Shown one piece after another: positions 36,301 through 48,549 of a stretch of DNA of 64,000 bases (the first letter of the stretch is position 1; every line of letters begins with the position of its first letter). Origin of the DNA: Orobanche coerulescens (taxonomy: Eukaryota; Streptophyta; Magnoliopsida; Lamiales; Orobanchaceae); contig CM065812.1 of the NCBI GenBank assembly GCA_033398695.1, positions 132,748,858-132,812,857 of the forward strand. Direction: 5' to 3'. The notes beneath the pieces are model-generated. The model did not search any database. It was not told where the DNA came from and worked only from the letters and a program-made list of their open reading frames with translations. A program made the position numbers and the translations under genes.

Positions 36301-37759
36301 CACTGTTTGGAGGACATGCACCTTCACTCAGCACACGAGAAGGTTCTGAAACATGTTTTGGTTCAATATAAACTTTGTCTAACTCATCCTTATGCTTTCG
36401 CAGAACTACTTCATATGTAAGGATTTGGCTAGCTGTCACTTGCAATGACTTAGACTCCCGTACCTGATTATCTACATCTTGTGACAAAATCGGTGCAAGA
36501 TATGCCTCTTCAGAGCATTTATCGAGAATTTTACATGGGCCGTCATGATTTCGAAATGGATGTTCCTTCTGCATTTGGGCTGAATGATTTGGGACCATGT
36601 CAGAATCAAGACTGATGTCTAGTTCCATATCATTACAAGTATCTATAATGTCTTCACATGATGATGTCCCCAAATCCTTTGGTTCAATGCAAGAAACTGC
36701 CACATTATTCCCATCACGGATATTGTTTGTTTCTAGAGTCTCATTTGTGGAACCTGGTTGGTCCACTGCAGCATCGAAGATATTTTTTCCATCGTTAACT
36801 CCAATGATCTTAACAGAGCATGTCGTCAAACTGGAAGGCGAACATTCGATCATATTAATGAAAGCTGGATTCTCTGCGATCACTTCTCTAGCTGAACTAC
36901 CCCCAGAAATCCCTTTATTTGAACCGGTTGGATTTTCCAATGTACTATTTAAAACTTCGGGCGAACGATCATCAACACTCTTGACCAATATGGATTCCGC
37001 CTCGGATTTTCCAACAGGAGCTTCAGAGTCAGCACCTGAATTTAGTTTAGGCCCATCATCTGACATGTGGGTTTCCTTTCCCTGCTTCAATTTTGAAACA
37101 CTACGAGATTTCCCTGACTGCACCTTTTGAAAAAAAACAGATAAGGAATCCTCTAACACCTCGCCCTCAGATTCTAAATCACCTTCTTTCTCATGATCCA
37201 GTGTATCATTTCGAGATATAATCAGATGGAAACCATCATCTGATTCGGAGTTTACAGCTATCTTCGAATCTGAATTAACTTTGGATCTCTTCTTTTTCTT
37301 TTTAGCCTTCAACTTTAAACCCTCCCTGACAATCACATTCCTAATAGATACACCTTCAGTGCTATCCAGACGTCTTTTTTGCACCACAGATAACCCATTT
37401 GGATCCATTTCAGAGTCCTTGGAAGACTCATTAAGAGACAAGCATGAGGGCTCCACCCCGTTTCTGCTCAATTCTTTCCCAGCTGCTATTGCAGATCCAT
37501 TCTTTTTTGGAGCCTTTAATTTTTTCCTAAAATTCGCCAATGTGTCATCCATACCACCAAACTCATCATCCTCAACAGCCATCTTCTCGACCACTTTAAC
37601 CTGGTTGTCACCACTATCTGCAGGCAGCATACATTTCTTGGAATTTCTTCTACCTTTTTTCTTTAAAAGTGTCCTAATAGGCTCGTCATCATCAGAAACA
37701 ACCAATGTTTCCATATATTTAGGCTTTCTCTTCAAACACATTTTCTTCTCTTCATCCAT
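27365..37759 (-). CDS. LDL3: lysine-specific histone demethylase 1 homolog 3 (SWIRM/amine oxidase)
   Basis: FAD-dependent H3K4 demethylase of the LSD1-like 3 family. Eight coding exons with GT-AG introns keep one frame: 35886-37759, 34890-35031, 31741-34059, 31542-31635, 30695-31128, 28316-29026, 28114-28188, 27365-27448; about 1,910 residues (Arabidopsis LDL3 is about 1,630, from memory). ATG at 37759 (MDEEKKMCLKRK). A long charged, probably disordered N-terminus is followed by SWIRM (about 600-685; LECRNHILSVWN to GYINFGV). The amine oxidase domain has VVGAGPAGLTAARHL at about residue 850, RIGGRVF, the conserved Lys in GFGILNKVVL and the FAD-binding end FFAGEATCKEHPDTVGGAM. The last 95 residues (VVDYVASLLMPLY, VMEQTTDAEKAIAVFEFLDYK) match the LDL3 C-terminal block reported to act like an SRI domain on elongating RNA polymerase II. 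Intron 5 hosts a MITE. No breaks seen; the 5' untranslated exon is not resolved. Confidence 0.95.
29602..30382. mobile_element. hAT-type element inside LDL3 intron 5, 8-bp TSD
   Basis: 781 bp with inverted ends CAATGTTTTAAAAGGCGC and its exact complement, and a perfect 8-bp duplication AGTCCAAA (29594-29601 and 30383-30390). Both end regions are filled with GAGGCG/CGCCTC motifs, many as the palindrome CGCCTCGAGGCG; the core is AT-rich. No transposase. It lies wholly within the intron between the coding exons at 30695-31128 and 28316-29026. Confidence 0.94.
35527..35767. mobile_element. decayed Stowaway-like MITE in LDL3 intron 1
   Basis: Left end TACTCTCTCGAGTTTAGA and right end AACTGGCGGGAGTATA look like a mutated CTCCCTCCGT...ACGGAGGGAG pair. 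AT-rich interior. Target duplication not convincing. Confidence 0.4.
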
Positions 37760-37878
37760 TCCCTGTACCTAGGGTTTCAACTTCCAATCCTCCTCCACAT
37801 CAAACCCTAACCACAATCTCCACTTCAAATGACTCACACACCCACCAGACACTTAACTCTCCCTGTGTAAAGAAGAAA

Positions 37879-37894
37879 GGGGGGGGGGGGGGGG
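37879..37894. repeat. poly(G) run upstream of LDL3
   Basis: Sixteen Gs on the plus strand (Cs on the LDL3 coding strand), 120 bp upstream of the ATG. The length of such runs is often wrong in assemblies. Confidence 0.85.
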
Positions 37895-38232
37895 ATCTAA
37901 TCAATCCCTCATTCAATTTATAAGCAGAAAAAATTTAAAGAAATCAGGCACGTTCAATCCTCTAACACATCACATTAAAATTACTTGTCTAAATGAATCC
38001 ACACGCCAAAAATACTTTATCAAACCTCTTCATTGATTTTCCAAAACCACGTACATGCATTTAGAAATCCAGAAACCGACATGTCAATGGCATAATGTGA
38101 AAATGAAACCAAAAAAAAAAAAAAAAAAAAAAAAGGTAGCTACGAATCAAAATCTACAAAAAAAAGGCACAATTTGAATAGGGAAATAAAAACTAGGGTT
38201 TGCTAGCAGTATTTAGGGCACATCAAAAAAGT

Positions 38233-38254
38233 GGGGTGAGGGTGGGGGTGGGGG
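38233..38254 (+). promoter_or_regulatory. G-quadruplex-type motif upstream of LDL3
   Basis: Four G-runs (38233-38236, 38240-38242, 38244-38248, 38250-38254) separated by loops of 3, 1 and 1 bases fit the standard quadruplex pattern. They are on the strand opposite to LDL3 coding, 475 bp upstream of the ATG, in the likely 5' leader or promoter. Confidence 0.55.
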
Positions 38255-38689
38255 TGTTGCTGGAATCAAACCTGAAAGTCAATTGAATTTCTGGAGTTAC
38301 GATAGTGACTGGGAAAACAACGCGAGCAAAAACAACCACCGGCTTGCAGATGAGGACGTGCCCGGCCACTTGGTTTTATTCACTGTAAGCTTACTCTTAC
38401 TGAAAAATAGATGCCACCAATAATGCTATTTTTCTTACAGATTAATTGGGCGGGGGCGTAAGGTGACGAAATATTCTGAGGGGGATTTGGATTTTATAGC
38501 CCTCTGCAATCGATTCTGAGTGGGGATAAAATTAGTTAGCTGATTTTGTGAAGTTGATGATTAAAAATATGCAAGATCAATCCGCCAGTGGAGTAGCTGA
38601 GCACAGGTCAAGAATTCGATTATTCTGCCAACACTATAATACAATTGAACCTATCGAATTTGTCTTTAGTGATATAACCTAAAATCAAA

Positions 38690-38810
38690 ATCAAACCAAA
38701 CATATCCAGTATATCCCGCTCAGAGCAGGGTCTGGGGAGGGTAAGATGTACGATGCCCCTATATATTACGGTAGGGAGGTGCTTTAGTGAAGGCCTTCAA
38801 ATTAGTAAGA
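38690..38810 (+). mobile_element. Au-SINE-like remnant
   Basis: The string ATATCCAGTATATCCCGCT followed by AGCAGGGTCTGGGGAGGGTA and GATGTACG resembles the body of the Au-type SINE family that is widespread in angiosperms (from memory). Ends and target duplication are not clear and it looks truncated. Confidence 0.5.
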
Positions 38811-39601
38811 CAACGTATTGAGTGAAAATACTGAAGGCGTATGATACGAAAAAACTCAATACCATACGCAAATTCAATGGCTTAATCCACATGAACTTAC
38901 CTAAGAGGAATTTGGTTCTTCACTCTTGATGAGCCTGCTCAAACAGAAGAGATTGACTCTTCGTGCCTCCCGTCAAAAATACACCACGCAAAATGCATAG
39001 GATAAAATATACAATAAATGAAAAATGCTGCAGGTCAAAGTTTAACCAGAACCCCGGCGCTCTCAACTACAAAGCATTAGAGAATCCACAACTGATGCGC
39101 GCCTCGGCGCACCTATCAATAGGCGTAGTCTCGGAAGGTTTAAGGCGCCCAAATCTAATCTCGATTCTTTCTCCCACGTCTTCCTGATGCCTCTCCTCCT
39201 CTCCCGATAACTACTAAACTCTCGACCTCCTCACCGGACGGATGCTCGCCTCCTGCGGACGTGGCCAAACCATCTCAATCTCCCTTCACTAACTTTCGCT
39301 GAAATGAGAGCCACTTCTAGCGCGTTCCTGAAGACCCCGTTCGAGATTCTATCTTACACTTATTGGTTATTATTTTCAACCCGATAGTAATTCATTGTTT
39401 CTTTTCAAATTTTCGAGCGGGAATCATACAGGATGGTGTAGGCATATATAAATTCTTTTTTGAAGAAATATAGTTTTCATTCCATCGGCATTAAAAGCAC
39501 ATCGCCACATTACAAAAGATCAGAATACAAAAGACAAGATCTACTACAAGGAGTCTACTCAATTACTGGAAATCCATTAAAAATTCTACAAAAATGATTA
39601 A

Positions 39602-40022
39602 GAGGTGTGTATTCAATTCAGATTTTGGTGGATTAATAATAATCCATGGATTTTTAAAGATTTTGGCGGATTAGAAATAATGCATGAATTCATAATAATC
39701 GTCGTAGAATCTTATAAGGTTGGTGGAGAGTCTTTCAGGTTTAGAAATGGATTTTTAGAAATCCTTCAAATCTCATTGAGTTTGGTGAGATTTCAAAACT
39801 TACAAAAAACACTAATAAATCCATCAAAATCCACCATTTTAATGAATCCATTTTAAATCATTTTGAAATCCTAATTGAATACACCAAGATTTTAAATGAC
39901 ATTCTGAAAATCCAAATTGAATACCACGAGATTTTAATGGATTCAAAACAATTCAAATTGAATACCTTAGAATTTCTAAAATCCAAAAAAATCGCATAAA
40001 ATCCCAATTGAATGCATCCCTC
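39602..40022. mobile_element. PIF/Harbinger-type MITE with TAA duplication
   Basis: 421 bp. The left end GAGGTGTGTATTCAATTCAG and the complement of the right end GAGGGATGCATTCAATTGGG match well and are flanked by the 3-bp duplication TAA (39599-39601 and 40023-40025). The inside repeats ATTCAATT/AATTGAAT and AAATCC blocks. Ends and duplication size fit PIF/Harbinger (Tourist-type) MITEs. Confidence 0.82.
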
Positions 40023-40044
40023 TAAGCTTAGAATCAGGCCAACA

Positions 40045-42126
40045 TCTACCAACTGTTTTGCAAACAACTTCCTGCAAAATCTGATCCAAGCTGCATGATT
40101 TCTATTGAAAAACTCCCCTGTTTCTTTCCAGCCAAACTGAATAAAGAAACTCACTTATGAGAACTTTAAGTACACGCCTGCGTGGACTCTTACCTTTCGC
40201 ACGAGCACAAATATGAGACACTAAATCCATCCAGCAACCTGCTTGTAACTGAATATCATACCATTTACCTAAATCTTTCCAAGCTGGTGCAATAGTATGG
40301 TAATAAAAAAAGATGTGTTCTTGATTCTCAGCAAAAGTATCACAGAAAACACACTTATCATCAAGTGATACATTCATCTTTAGCAGTATTTATTTAGTTG
40401 CTAGTCGATTCCATAGAGCCAACCAGACACAAAATCTAGCACGAGGTGTTGCACGATTATTTAAGACTAATTCACACCATGAAACAGCAGGTAAATCAGA
40501 TCGAAGAATTTTATAAACTTTCTTCTTGTTGAACTGCTCCTCCACAACTAGTCTATCCCAATCAGCATTGCCTTTCACCGGATCTCTATCCTAAAGAAGC
40601 CTTAGATAAGACAGCTTATTCCAAGTAGAAATATGCACCAGGCTTAATCCACCTTGAGATTTGGTTCTACAAATAGCATCCCATGAAACTAAAGCTCTTT
40701 TACTATCACTAGCTTGTCCTGTCCATAGAAACCTTCTACATAAACTCTCAATGGCAGTTAACACCTTCTTAGAAAACAAAAATATTTGACACCAATAATG
40801 TTGAATAGAGTATAGGACACTCTGAATGAGCTGAACCCTACCACCATAACTCAGCATTTTAGAGGTCCAATGAGTAGTTCTTGCCAGCATCTTCCCCATA
40901 AGGGTCTGATACTGAGTAATAGACAATCTCCTGAAGTTAAGAGGAATACCTAAATATCTAAAAGGCAAGTTTCCCCTCCTTCAACTAACTAGACTGAAGA
41001 ATCCTATCCCTTATTTCTTCTTGGACTCCTGACATATAAATCTCACATTTTGACTTATTAGAAGAAAGACCAGTATCATCACTAAAGACATCAAAAGTAC
41101 TCAGAATAGCACTCACAAGAGACAAGGTTCCTTTGCTAAAAAATAAAAGATCATCTGCAAAAACTTGATGAGTAATCTTCTATTGGGAAAAGTTAGGATG
41201 GAACTGAAAGAAAAACTTTTTTGGCATAGCTTTCAGCATCATATTAAGGTACTCCATACAAATAACAAACAAGAATGGTGACATGGGGTCACCCTGCCCA
41301 ACAAAAGGAGCCGACAAATTCCCATTGATATTGATTTGATAGACCACAGTGGTTAAACAAGTGATAATCCATTGAACAAACATGAGAGGAAAGCCAAGGG
41401 ATCTTAGAATATTCTCAATAAAAGACCATTGTACTGAATTAAAGGCCTTCTGCAAACAAAGCTTAATATGCACCTTGGAGAGAGGTTTTGCCTTCCATGT
41501 CCTCTAATTAGCTCTTGAGCTAAGAGAACGTTGTCATGGATATGCCTACCTGTGATAAAAGCTGCTTGTTCCCCTCCAATCAAGTAACTCATGACCTCAC
41601 CCAGTCTGTTTGAAATTATCTTAGCAATTATCTTGTATAAAACAATACAATAGGCAATGGGCCTAAAGTCCTTTACAGTAGTAGCAGTCTGACTTTTATG
41701 GATCAAGGTAAGAATAGCAGTGTTTACACAAGGAGCTTTCCTTTCCTGAAAAAATCCCGAACTGCTTGAACTACACTTACCCCAATAATATTCCAGCTGC
41801 TATTAAAGAAAAAAGCTGAAAAACCATCAGCTACAGGGGCTTTAGAATCTCCAATAGATTTAAGTGCATCCCAAACTTCAGTTGCACTAACAGGCCTTAT
41901 CAATCTCTTCATTTGCTCAATACTCAGAACTGGACCCTCCTGAACTGTCTGTAATCAACTGCAGTTTTTATTTTAGCAGTTGTACCAAGCAAACTCTTAT
42001 AGAAGGACACCACTTCCTCTTTTATATCAGCTCCATCAGTTAGTTTCACCCCATCTTGAGTATAAAGCACAGAAATAGTATTCAAGCCCCTATATTTCAA
42101 ACTAGCAAAAAAATAGTTGTTATTTC
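40045..42126 (-). pseudogene. L1-type LINE ORF2 fragment (RT to zf-RVT)
   Basis: Reverse transcriptase part of a plant LINE on the minus strand. Pieces in order: DGVKLTDGADIKEEVVSFY (near 42050); KAPVADGFSAFFF (near 41830); DFRPIAYCIVLYKIIAKII and GGEQAAFITGRHIHDNVL (41680-41530); KAFNSVQWSFIENIL and GQGDPMSPFLF (41450-41260); the catalytic FADD box at 41162-41151; MPFRYLGIPLNFRRL (40968 downward); and zf-RVT with CVFCDTFAENQEHIFFY (near 40340). At least six frame breaks or stops. The 5' part with the endonuclease is missing because the fragment abuts the gypsy LTR at 42127, which presumably inserted into it. Confidence 0.88.
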
Positions 42127-42649
42127 TGTAATATCCACATATTTCTATTTTCCGTATTTGTTTGATTCCAGTATTTGTAAGAGTTGATCGACTCGTTTGT
42201 AATCGTATTAATATTTGTAGTTTACCTTGTTCTGCACTTTTCGACATTTGAACGAGTTTTGAAACCCTTTTGGTCGTCTTGAGGCATTTCATGATTTTAT
42301 CGTGTCTGGACTCGATTCCTTCGTTTTGTCGTCGGGAACCATAATTTCATTTATCACATGAGTTTGCTGTTTATGTTCGGAACTGTTGTGAATGTGGGAA
42401 TGTCATTGAACTGTGATTTGTAATTTTTTGGAATTTTGGGCCGTTTGGTAATTATTCCAAACTTGGACACCTTTCCTTTCATCCATTCATTGAACCGTCG
42501 AACGGTATGAATATCAGGTTCGTAAAACACTACAATCCATGTTTTAGCGTTGTCCTTAAGCATTAGGTGAACCAATGATATCTGTTGAATTCCGCGTACG
42601 TTCGTGTCGTGTGGAGCTGCCGGACTCAGGCTTGTGTAACATCACCATG

Positions 42650-42988
42650 TTACGGCCGTAAGCCTTCCTTGTTACGGCCGTAAGTTATGTTCGTCAAACC
42701 TGTTGATCCAGTCGCATAGTTACGGCCGTATGCTACACCAGGTTACGGCCGTAAGTCGGTTGTTACGGTCGTAAGTTTTCTTGTTACGGCCGTATGATGT
42801 CTTCGTCCAAAACCTTGCCCTTTCAGCAACATTTTCTACGGCCGTATTCCTTCGTATGTTACGGCCGTAAGAGTTGAATGATACGGCCATAATTCTTGAT
42901 TCTTACATCCGTATGTCACGTTCGTGAAATTTTGGAGAGTAGCCAGTGGGGGAGTTACGGCCGTAAGGAGCAATAGTTACGGCCGTAA
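42650..42988. repeat. U3 array of TTACGGCCGTAA palindromes
   Basis: Twelve 12-bp units starting at 42650, 42672 / 42720, 42743, 42763, 42784 / 42836, 42859, 42881, 42903 / 42955, 42977. Pitch 20-23 bp inside groups, groups of 2, 4, 4 and 2. The same array is present in the 3' LTR at about 56943-57285. Confidence 0.93.
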
Positions 42989-43000
42989 CATTGGTCAGAC

Positions 43001-43008
43001 TATATATA
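43001..43008 (+). promoter_or_regulatory. LTR TATA box
   Basis: TATATATA followed by CCTGAAGGACGG, 12 bases downstream of the palindrome array; presumed core promoter of the Tekay-like element. Confidence 0.65.
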
Positions 43009-43602
43009 CCTGAAGGACGGGTTTTTTAACTCATTTCTCCCTTTCTCCTCTCTTGTGCAGCGATTTGGGGCATTTCTAAGTGAGAATTCGGCGATAGATC
43101 ATCAATCTTCATCCTCTCAAGTTTATATCATGATTTAATCACTACGATCTCATTTCTCATCCTTCGAATCGAGGTAAATCTCTGTAAATCCTTCCGTGGG
43201 TAGTTTTTGCGGGTTTTGTTCGATTTGGTTGTGTAACCCATTTTTGGCCATGGAAATCTTGAGTTTATTATTAATCTCAATTGTATATATGTAGAACCTA
43301 TGATGTCATGCCTTCCGTCGATTGGAGTTGCAAATACTAGAGGGTTGGGTGTTCCCAACCCTATGTTCTTGATATTGTAATCGGGGGGGATCGTTAGCGG
43401 GTATCTCCATGTTATTTACATATCGATTTTTAATTATCATATCCCTAACAAATCGTTTAGGTCCTGGAAGTGCGTTCTTGGACCAACCGAACTCATACTC
43501 TTTTCCGTTCAATTTCTCGATGTCTCAAAGGCAAGTATATATTTATGATTGTACGTTCTTGACTTTGAAAGTAAGATATATTTATGGCATGATTATTTAT
43601 AT

Positions 43603-43739
43603 CCACTCTGGGGCGGGCCGACGGGTCCCATGAGGGTTTCGTAGCCTCTTGGTGCGATTCCACGGATGATATGAACGAACCACTCTGGGGCGGGCCGATA
43701 GGTCCCCTGAGGGTTCCGTAGCCTCTTGGTGCGGTTCCA
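43603..43739 (+). repeat. two-copy direct repeat in the LTR, 77-bp period
   Basis: Copies at 43603-43662 and 43680-43739, beginning CCACTCTGGGGCGGGCCGA, with about five differences. The 3' LTR of the element breaks off exactly where this repeat would begin. Confidence 0.9.
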
Positions 43740-44312
43740 CTGTATTCATATATGTATTGATGTGATGCTATGAGATTTAGTTATTCCAGAGTACTAGTCT
43801 TGAATTGATGAATTGACGGTTACTTTTACTTTATTGTCGAGGAGTATTGTATTTCATACTTGATATACTTGTACTAGCTATTCGACGGCTAACCCCTTTA
43901 TGGGGGAAATACTTTTTATGTATTTCAGGTTCCAAGAGAGCGGACAAACAGGTATCGGGTCGGCATGAAGATGGTGGGCAAGTGTGATACTGTGTCTTTC
44001 CTCTGGTTATGTTTTGTGTTTCTCCATTCAGTGTTGTTGTACTGGAATGGTTATTGAATACTTGAGTATTGTTTGCCTTTTTCCTTGATGTTCCGGCCTA
44101 TGTTGGCCGAGGTATTGATTTGTGTTGTGATGTCTTTGAGATACATTGGATATGTTTTGAATACCCTTTGTATTGTTCTTCATTCCATTATATGTAGACC
44201 TTCTCGGTCGAAAAAAAAATTATAATTCCGCGTATGTTTAGCCTTGTGGGTCCCACGGTGGGGCTCACAGCGCTGTAATATTCCCTGAATAACTTGGGGG
44301 TGTTACAGAATA

Positions 44313-44324
44313 TGGTATCAGAGC
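44313..44324 (+). other. primer-binding site, initiator-Met tRNA
   Basis: TGGTATCAGAGC, five bases after the LTR end, a perfect plant initiator-Met primer site. Confidence 0.95.
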
Positions 44325-47300
44325 CTTAGGTCTATGGATACCTAGGCTATCGGTCTTTTGGGTCGATTGAGTCGTCATTTGCCCACAGTATCACTACTCT
44401 GCCATCATCACAGTGCGACCGGTACTTGTAAGACCTTTCACTCTTCTGGTGTTTCCTTATTCGTTTTGCTTTTATTTTTGGTATTCTTGAGAATCGGTCA
44501 CTTCGATGATGTGCGGATGAATTGTACTTACGTGCGTTGTGTGTCCTTCAGTATGTCAGCTGGTAGGGGACGAGGCCGTGGTCGTGGCCGTGGACGTGGA
44601 CGAGGACGTGGCGCGGCCGTTTCCCTCAGTTCTGTTGCGGGGTCAATCAACCCCAGTTTGTCGAACTCGGTGCATCCTGACACCGAAAGTCAGCACGATC
44701 AGTCGAATGGCTAGGGGAACAGCGCGGACGTTGGAGTGGCGAACGTACTTCAACAATTGGCTACCCAGATGACCATTTTAGCCCAAATTGTTCAGCTGAA
44801 TAACCCGAACCCGAACACGGATGCCCTGTTTCAGAATGTAATCCATATGCACCCTCCACAGTTTGGCGGTGCCACAGACCCGTTGGGTTAGGAAGATTGG
44901 CTAGCGGAGTTGGAGAAAACTTTTGAAGCGGTTGATTGCCCTAAGGTGAGGAAAGTACCGATTGCCCAGTATTTCATCACTAAGGAGGCCGCTACCTGGT
45001 GGAAAGTCATCAAGCCACAGGATCGTGTTGCCACGTGGGATGAATTTAAGGAACTTTTGGAGGCCGAGTTTTGTCCTTGGCCGGTGCGAGAGGGCCGAAT
45101 CCGAGCTTTTTTCGAGGCTAAACCGCAGAATATTCCTGTTTCGCAAGCAATCGTAGAGTACAACCAACAATTGATCCACGTGAAGGACCAAGTGAGAAAT
45201 GAGCGTGATAAAATCCATTATTTTGATATGCAGATGAATATGGACTTACGACGGTACATGGCCGGATTCGCTTGTACCACACTGAAGGAATATCAGGACA
45301 GAGCTTTAGCCCATGATATGTTAAGCCCCGACAACGATACCACGAAAGAATCGAAGAAGCAGAAAGTCGTGGGAAATTTTTCTGGCTCTAAGAGTGGCAA
45401 TTTCCAAAGGTCACAGACGACCAACCATTCTACCGGACAGTCGTCACGTTCTGCTAAAGGAAAGAGGGGTTTCCATTCTGCTCCGGGCACCACAAATCGC
45501 ACGGTAACATGCTATAATTGTGGCCGTCCATGCCATGTTAATTTGGAGTGCAACTTTCCGCCATTGAAGTGTCACACTTGCGGACAGATGGGACATAGAG
45601 CGGCTTATTGTTCCGAACCAAATCAGACTTTGGACACTCGGGCTTCTGCCCCAACACCACTTGACCAAGGCATAAATCAGCGGCAATCTTTTGGTCAATT
45701 TCAGCAGAATTTCGGCAGGGGCTGGGGACGGGGTCAGAACGCTGGAGGGGGGAACTCGAGCATCGGTTCGGTACAACCATGGGTCTATGAGATGCGTCGA
45801 TCAGACGAACCCGATGCGGTGGTGGCTTCAGGTACCATTCATATTTTATCTCATCCGGTCCGTGTGCTTTTTGATACGGGTGCTACGCATTCTTTTATTT
45901 CCTTAGAGTGTGTACGCCGTTTGAATATAACTTGTTTGACTGCTTGCGATCCCTTATTTGTGAAACTACCTAGCAGGGACAGAATTGTGGGAAACCGGGA
46001 GATTAAAGATTTTCCGGTGAGTATATCCGATATGGAATGGTTATCGAATCTGATTGTAGTTGATATGTTAGGCGAGGATGTGATCCTCGGCGAGGACTGG
46101 CTTGATAGTCACCAAGCGATTATGAATTACCGTACTAAGGTTATCACCATGATGACTAAATAGGGAATCGAGTACTCATTTTTGGGACATAAGTCGGGCA
46201 AATCCAAGTTACTTATTAGCGCCATGAAGGCTGTAAAACTTTTGAATAAAGGTTGTACAGGCTATTGGTGTTATGCCTTGAAACGGAAAGGAACGAAGTC
46301 GATTTCTCTTCGATTCCGGTTGTTAATGAGTATCCCGATGTTTTTTCGGACGATCTCCCGGGATTACCGCCAGATCGTGAGATAGAATTCTCTGTGGACT
46401 TAGAGCCAGATGCTACTCCGATTTCTAATGCGCCTTATCGAATAGCACCTTCCGAGATGCAAGAATTAAAGAATCAGTTGGGAGAACTTCTAGAAAGAGG
46501 GTACATCAGACCGAGCGCTTCGCCTTGGGGCGCGCCTGTTCTTTTTGTGAGAAAGAAGGATGGTTCATTACATTTGTGCATTGACTACCGTGATCTAAAC
46601 AAAGTGACCATCAAGAACAAGTATCATTTGCCTCGTATAGACAATTTATTTGATCAATTGCAAGGGGCTGCAATTTTCTCGAAAATTGATTTAAGATCAG
46701 GGTATTATCAACTCAGGGTGAGAGAGTCCGACATTCCGAAGACAGCATTTCGGACAAGATATGGGCATTATGAATTTGTAGTTATGCCTTTTGGGTTGAC
46801 TAATGCGCCGGAAGTATTCATGCAGTTAATGAATAAAATTTTCATCGAGTACCTCGACAGGTGTGTAGTCGTCTTTATTGACGACATTTTGATCTATTCT
46901 CGAGATAAAGAGGAACATGCCCGACACTTGCGTTTGGTGCTAGATATTTTGAGAACTGAGCACCTTTATGCAAAATTCTCAAAATGTGAATTCTAGTTAG
47001 GAGAAGTTATGTTTCTCGGCCATGTGATTTCGGCCGAAGGGGTTCGTGTAGACCCGCAGAAGATTGAGGCAGTGCTAGATTGGGCACCGCCTAAAAATGT
47101 TAAGGAAGTCCGTAGCTTTTTGGTCCTTGCGGGGTATTATCGTCGGTTTGTCGAGGGATTCTCGAAACTCACTCGGCCGCTTACGAAATTACTCCAAAAG
47201 ACCGAAAAGTTTGTTTGGACGGATGAGAGACAACATAGCTTCGATGAACTGAAGAGACGTTTGACTTCAGCGCCGATCTTAACTTTACCACATGGTAGTG

Positions 47301-48549
47301 AGGGCTTTGCAGTTTATAGTGACGCCTCGGGTCAAGGTCTGTGCTGTGTACTTATGTAGCATGATAAGATGATAGCTTTTGTGTCACGACAATTAAAGCC
47401 TTATGAGATGAATTATCCTACTCAAGACTTAGAGTTGGCCGCAATTGTCTTTGCACTCAAGATATGGCAGCATTATTTGTATGGTTCTCCATGTCGGATT
47501 TATTCCGATCACAAGAGCTTGAAGTACATTTTCAGTCAGAAGGAGCTGAATATGAGACAGAGACGTTGGTTAGAGTTGATAAGGAATTACGATTTGGAAA
47601 TTCTTTACCACCCCGGAAAAGCAAATGTCGTCGCGTATGCTTTGAGCCGCAAATCGGCATCTCTTCAAATGCTCGAGATTCTTAAACCTCAGGCGAAGAT
47701 TCGCCAGGATTTAATTGAGCAAGGGATAGAAGTTTGGCTTCAACGAGTACAGGGACAGTTGTGTACCCTCGAAATTACTTCGTCCTTGGTTGACGACATC
47801 AAAGGGAAGCAGTGGAGTGACCCGATGATTTCTCAACTGAAGGAAGATGTAATCAAAGGAAAAGCTCCTGGATTTATGGTTCACGAGGATAGTATTCTGA
47901 GATTTCAGGTCAGGCTTTGTGTTCCAAACGATTTAGAGTTGAGGCAGAAAATTCTCCGAGAAGCTCATGCTACGCTTTACTCAATCCACCCCAGGACGAG
48001 TAAGATGTACAAAGATTTGAAGCGCAATTTTTGATGGAATAACATGAAGAAGGATGTCACGGAGTTTGTACTACGGTGCCTGACGTGCCAACAAGTCAAG
48101 ATCGAACATCAACGACCAGCGGGGTTGTTGAAACCGCTTCCCATTCCCGAGTGGAAGTGGAAAGACATCTCTATGGATTTCATCATTGGCATACCGAGAA
48201 CTCGGCCCGGAATGAATATGATTTGGGTAATTGTCGATCGGTCGACCAAGTCTGCACACTTTTTAGGTATTAAGGATACTTGGGGACCGGATAGATTGGC
48301 TCGAACTTTTATAGCTGAGATCGTAAGGTTGCACGGTGCCCCCAGGACCATTGTTTCTGATCGAGACGGCCGTTTCGTATCGCATTTTGTTAGGCGTATT
48401 TTTATACGCTTATTTATCATTATTTTGTATTATTTTGGAGAGTGAAATTGCTTTTATGAGCCTCTAATACCTTAATTTTGTATGTTTGACAGGAGATTGG
48501 AGTTCGGAAGCTAAAACGAGGCGAAACGGGCGAAAACGGCAAATCGTGG

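Larger units (their letters stand above)
37760..39601. other. LDL3 upstream region and intergenic DNA
   Basis: The first part should hold the LDL3 5' untranslated region and promoter; a telobox-like AAACCCTAA lies at about 37803-37811. A poly(A) run is at 38111-38134. Apart from the G-rich motif and the SINE-like piece no gene is recognised. Confidence 0.5.
42127..44307 (+). repeat. 5' LTR of the Tekay-like element, 2181 bp
   Basis: TGTAATATCC at the start and TGTTACA at the end. U3 has the TTACGGCCGTAA array (42650-42988). The TATA box TATATATA is at 43001-43008, 12 bases after the last palindrome. A 60-bp direct repeat lies at 43603-43662 and 43680-43739. Confidence 0.93.

Noticed and set aside
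42655..42990. GGCCG-rich stretch as a CpG-island promoter of a host gene
   Set aside because: It is the palindrome array of an LTR and occurs again in the partner LTR at 56943-57285; no host gene follows.
44313..44324. tRNA gene at the initiator-Met-like string
   Set aside because: Only the 12-base primer complement is present, directly after an LTR; no cloverleaf can be formed.
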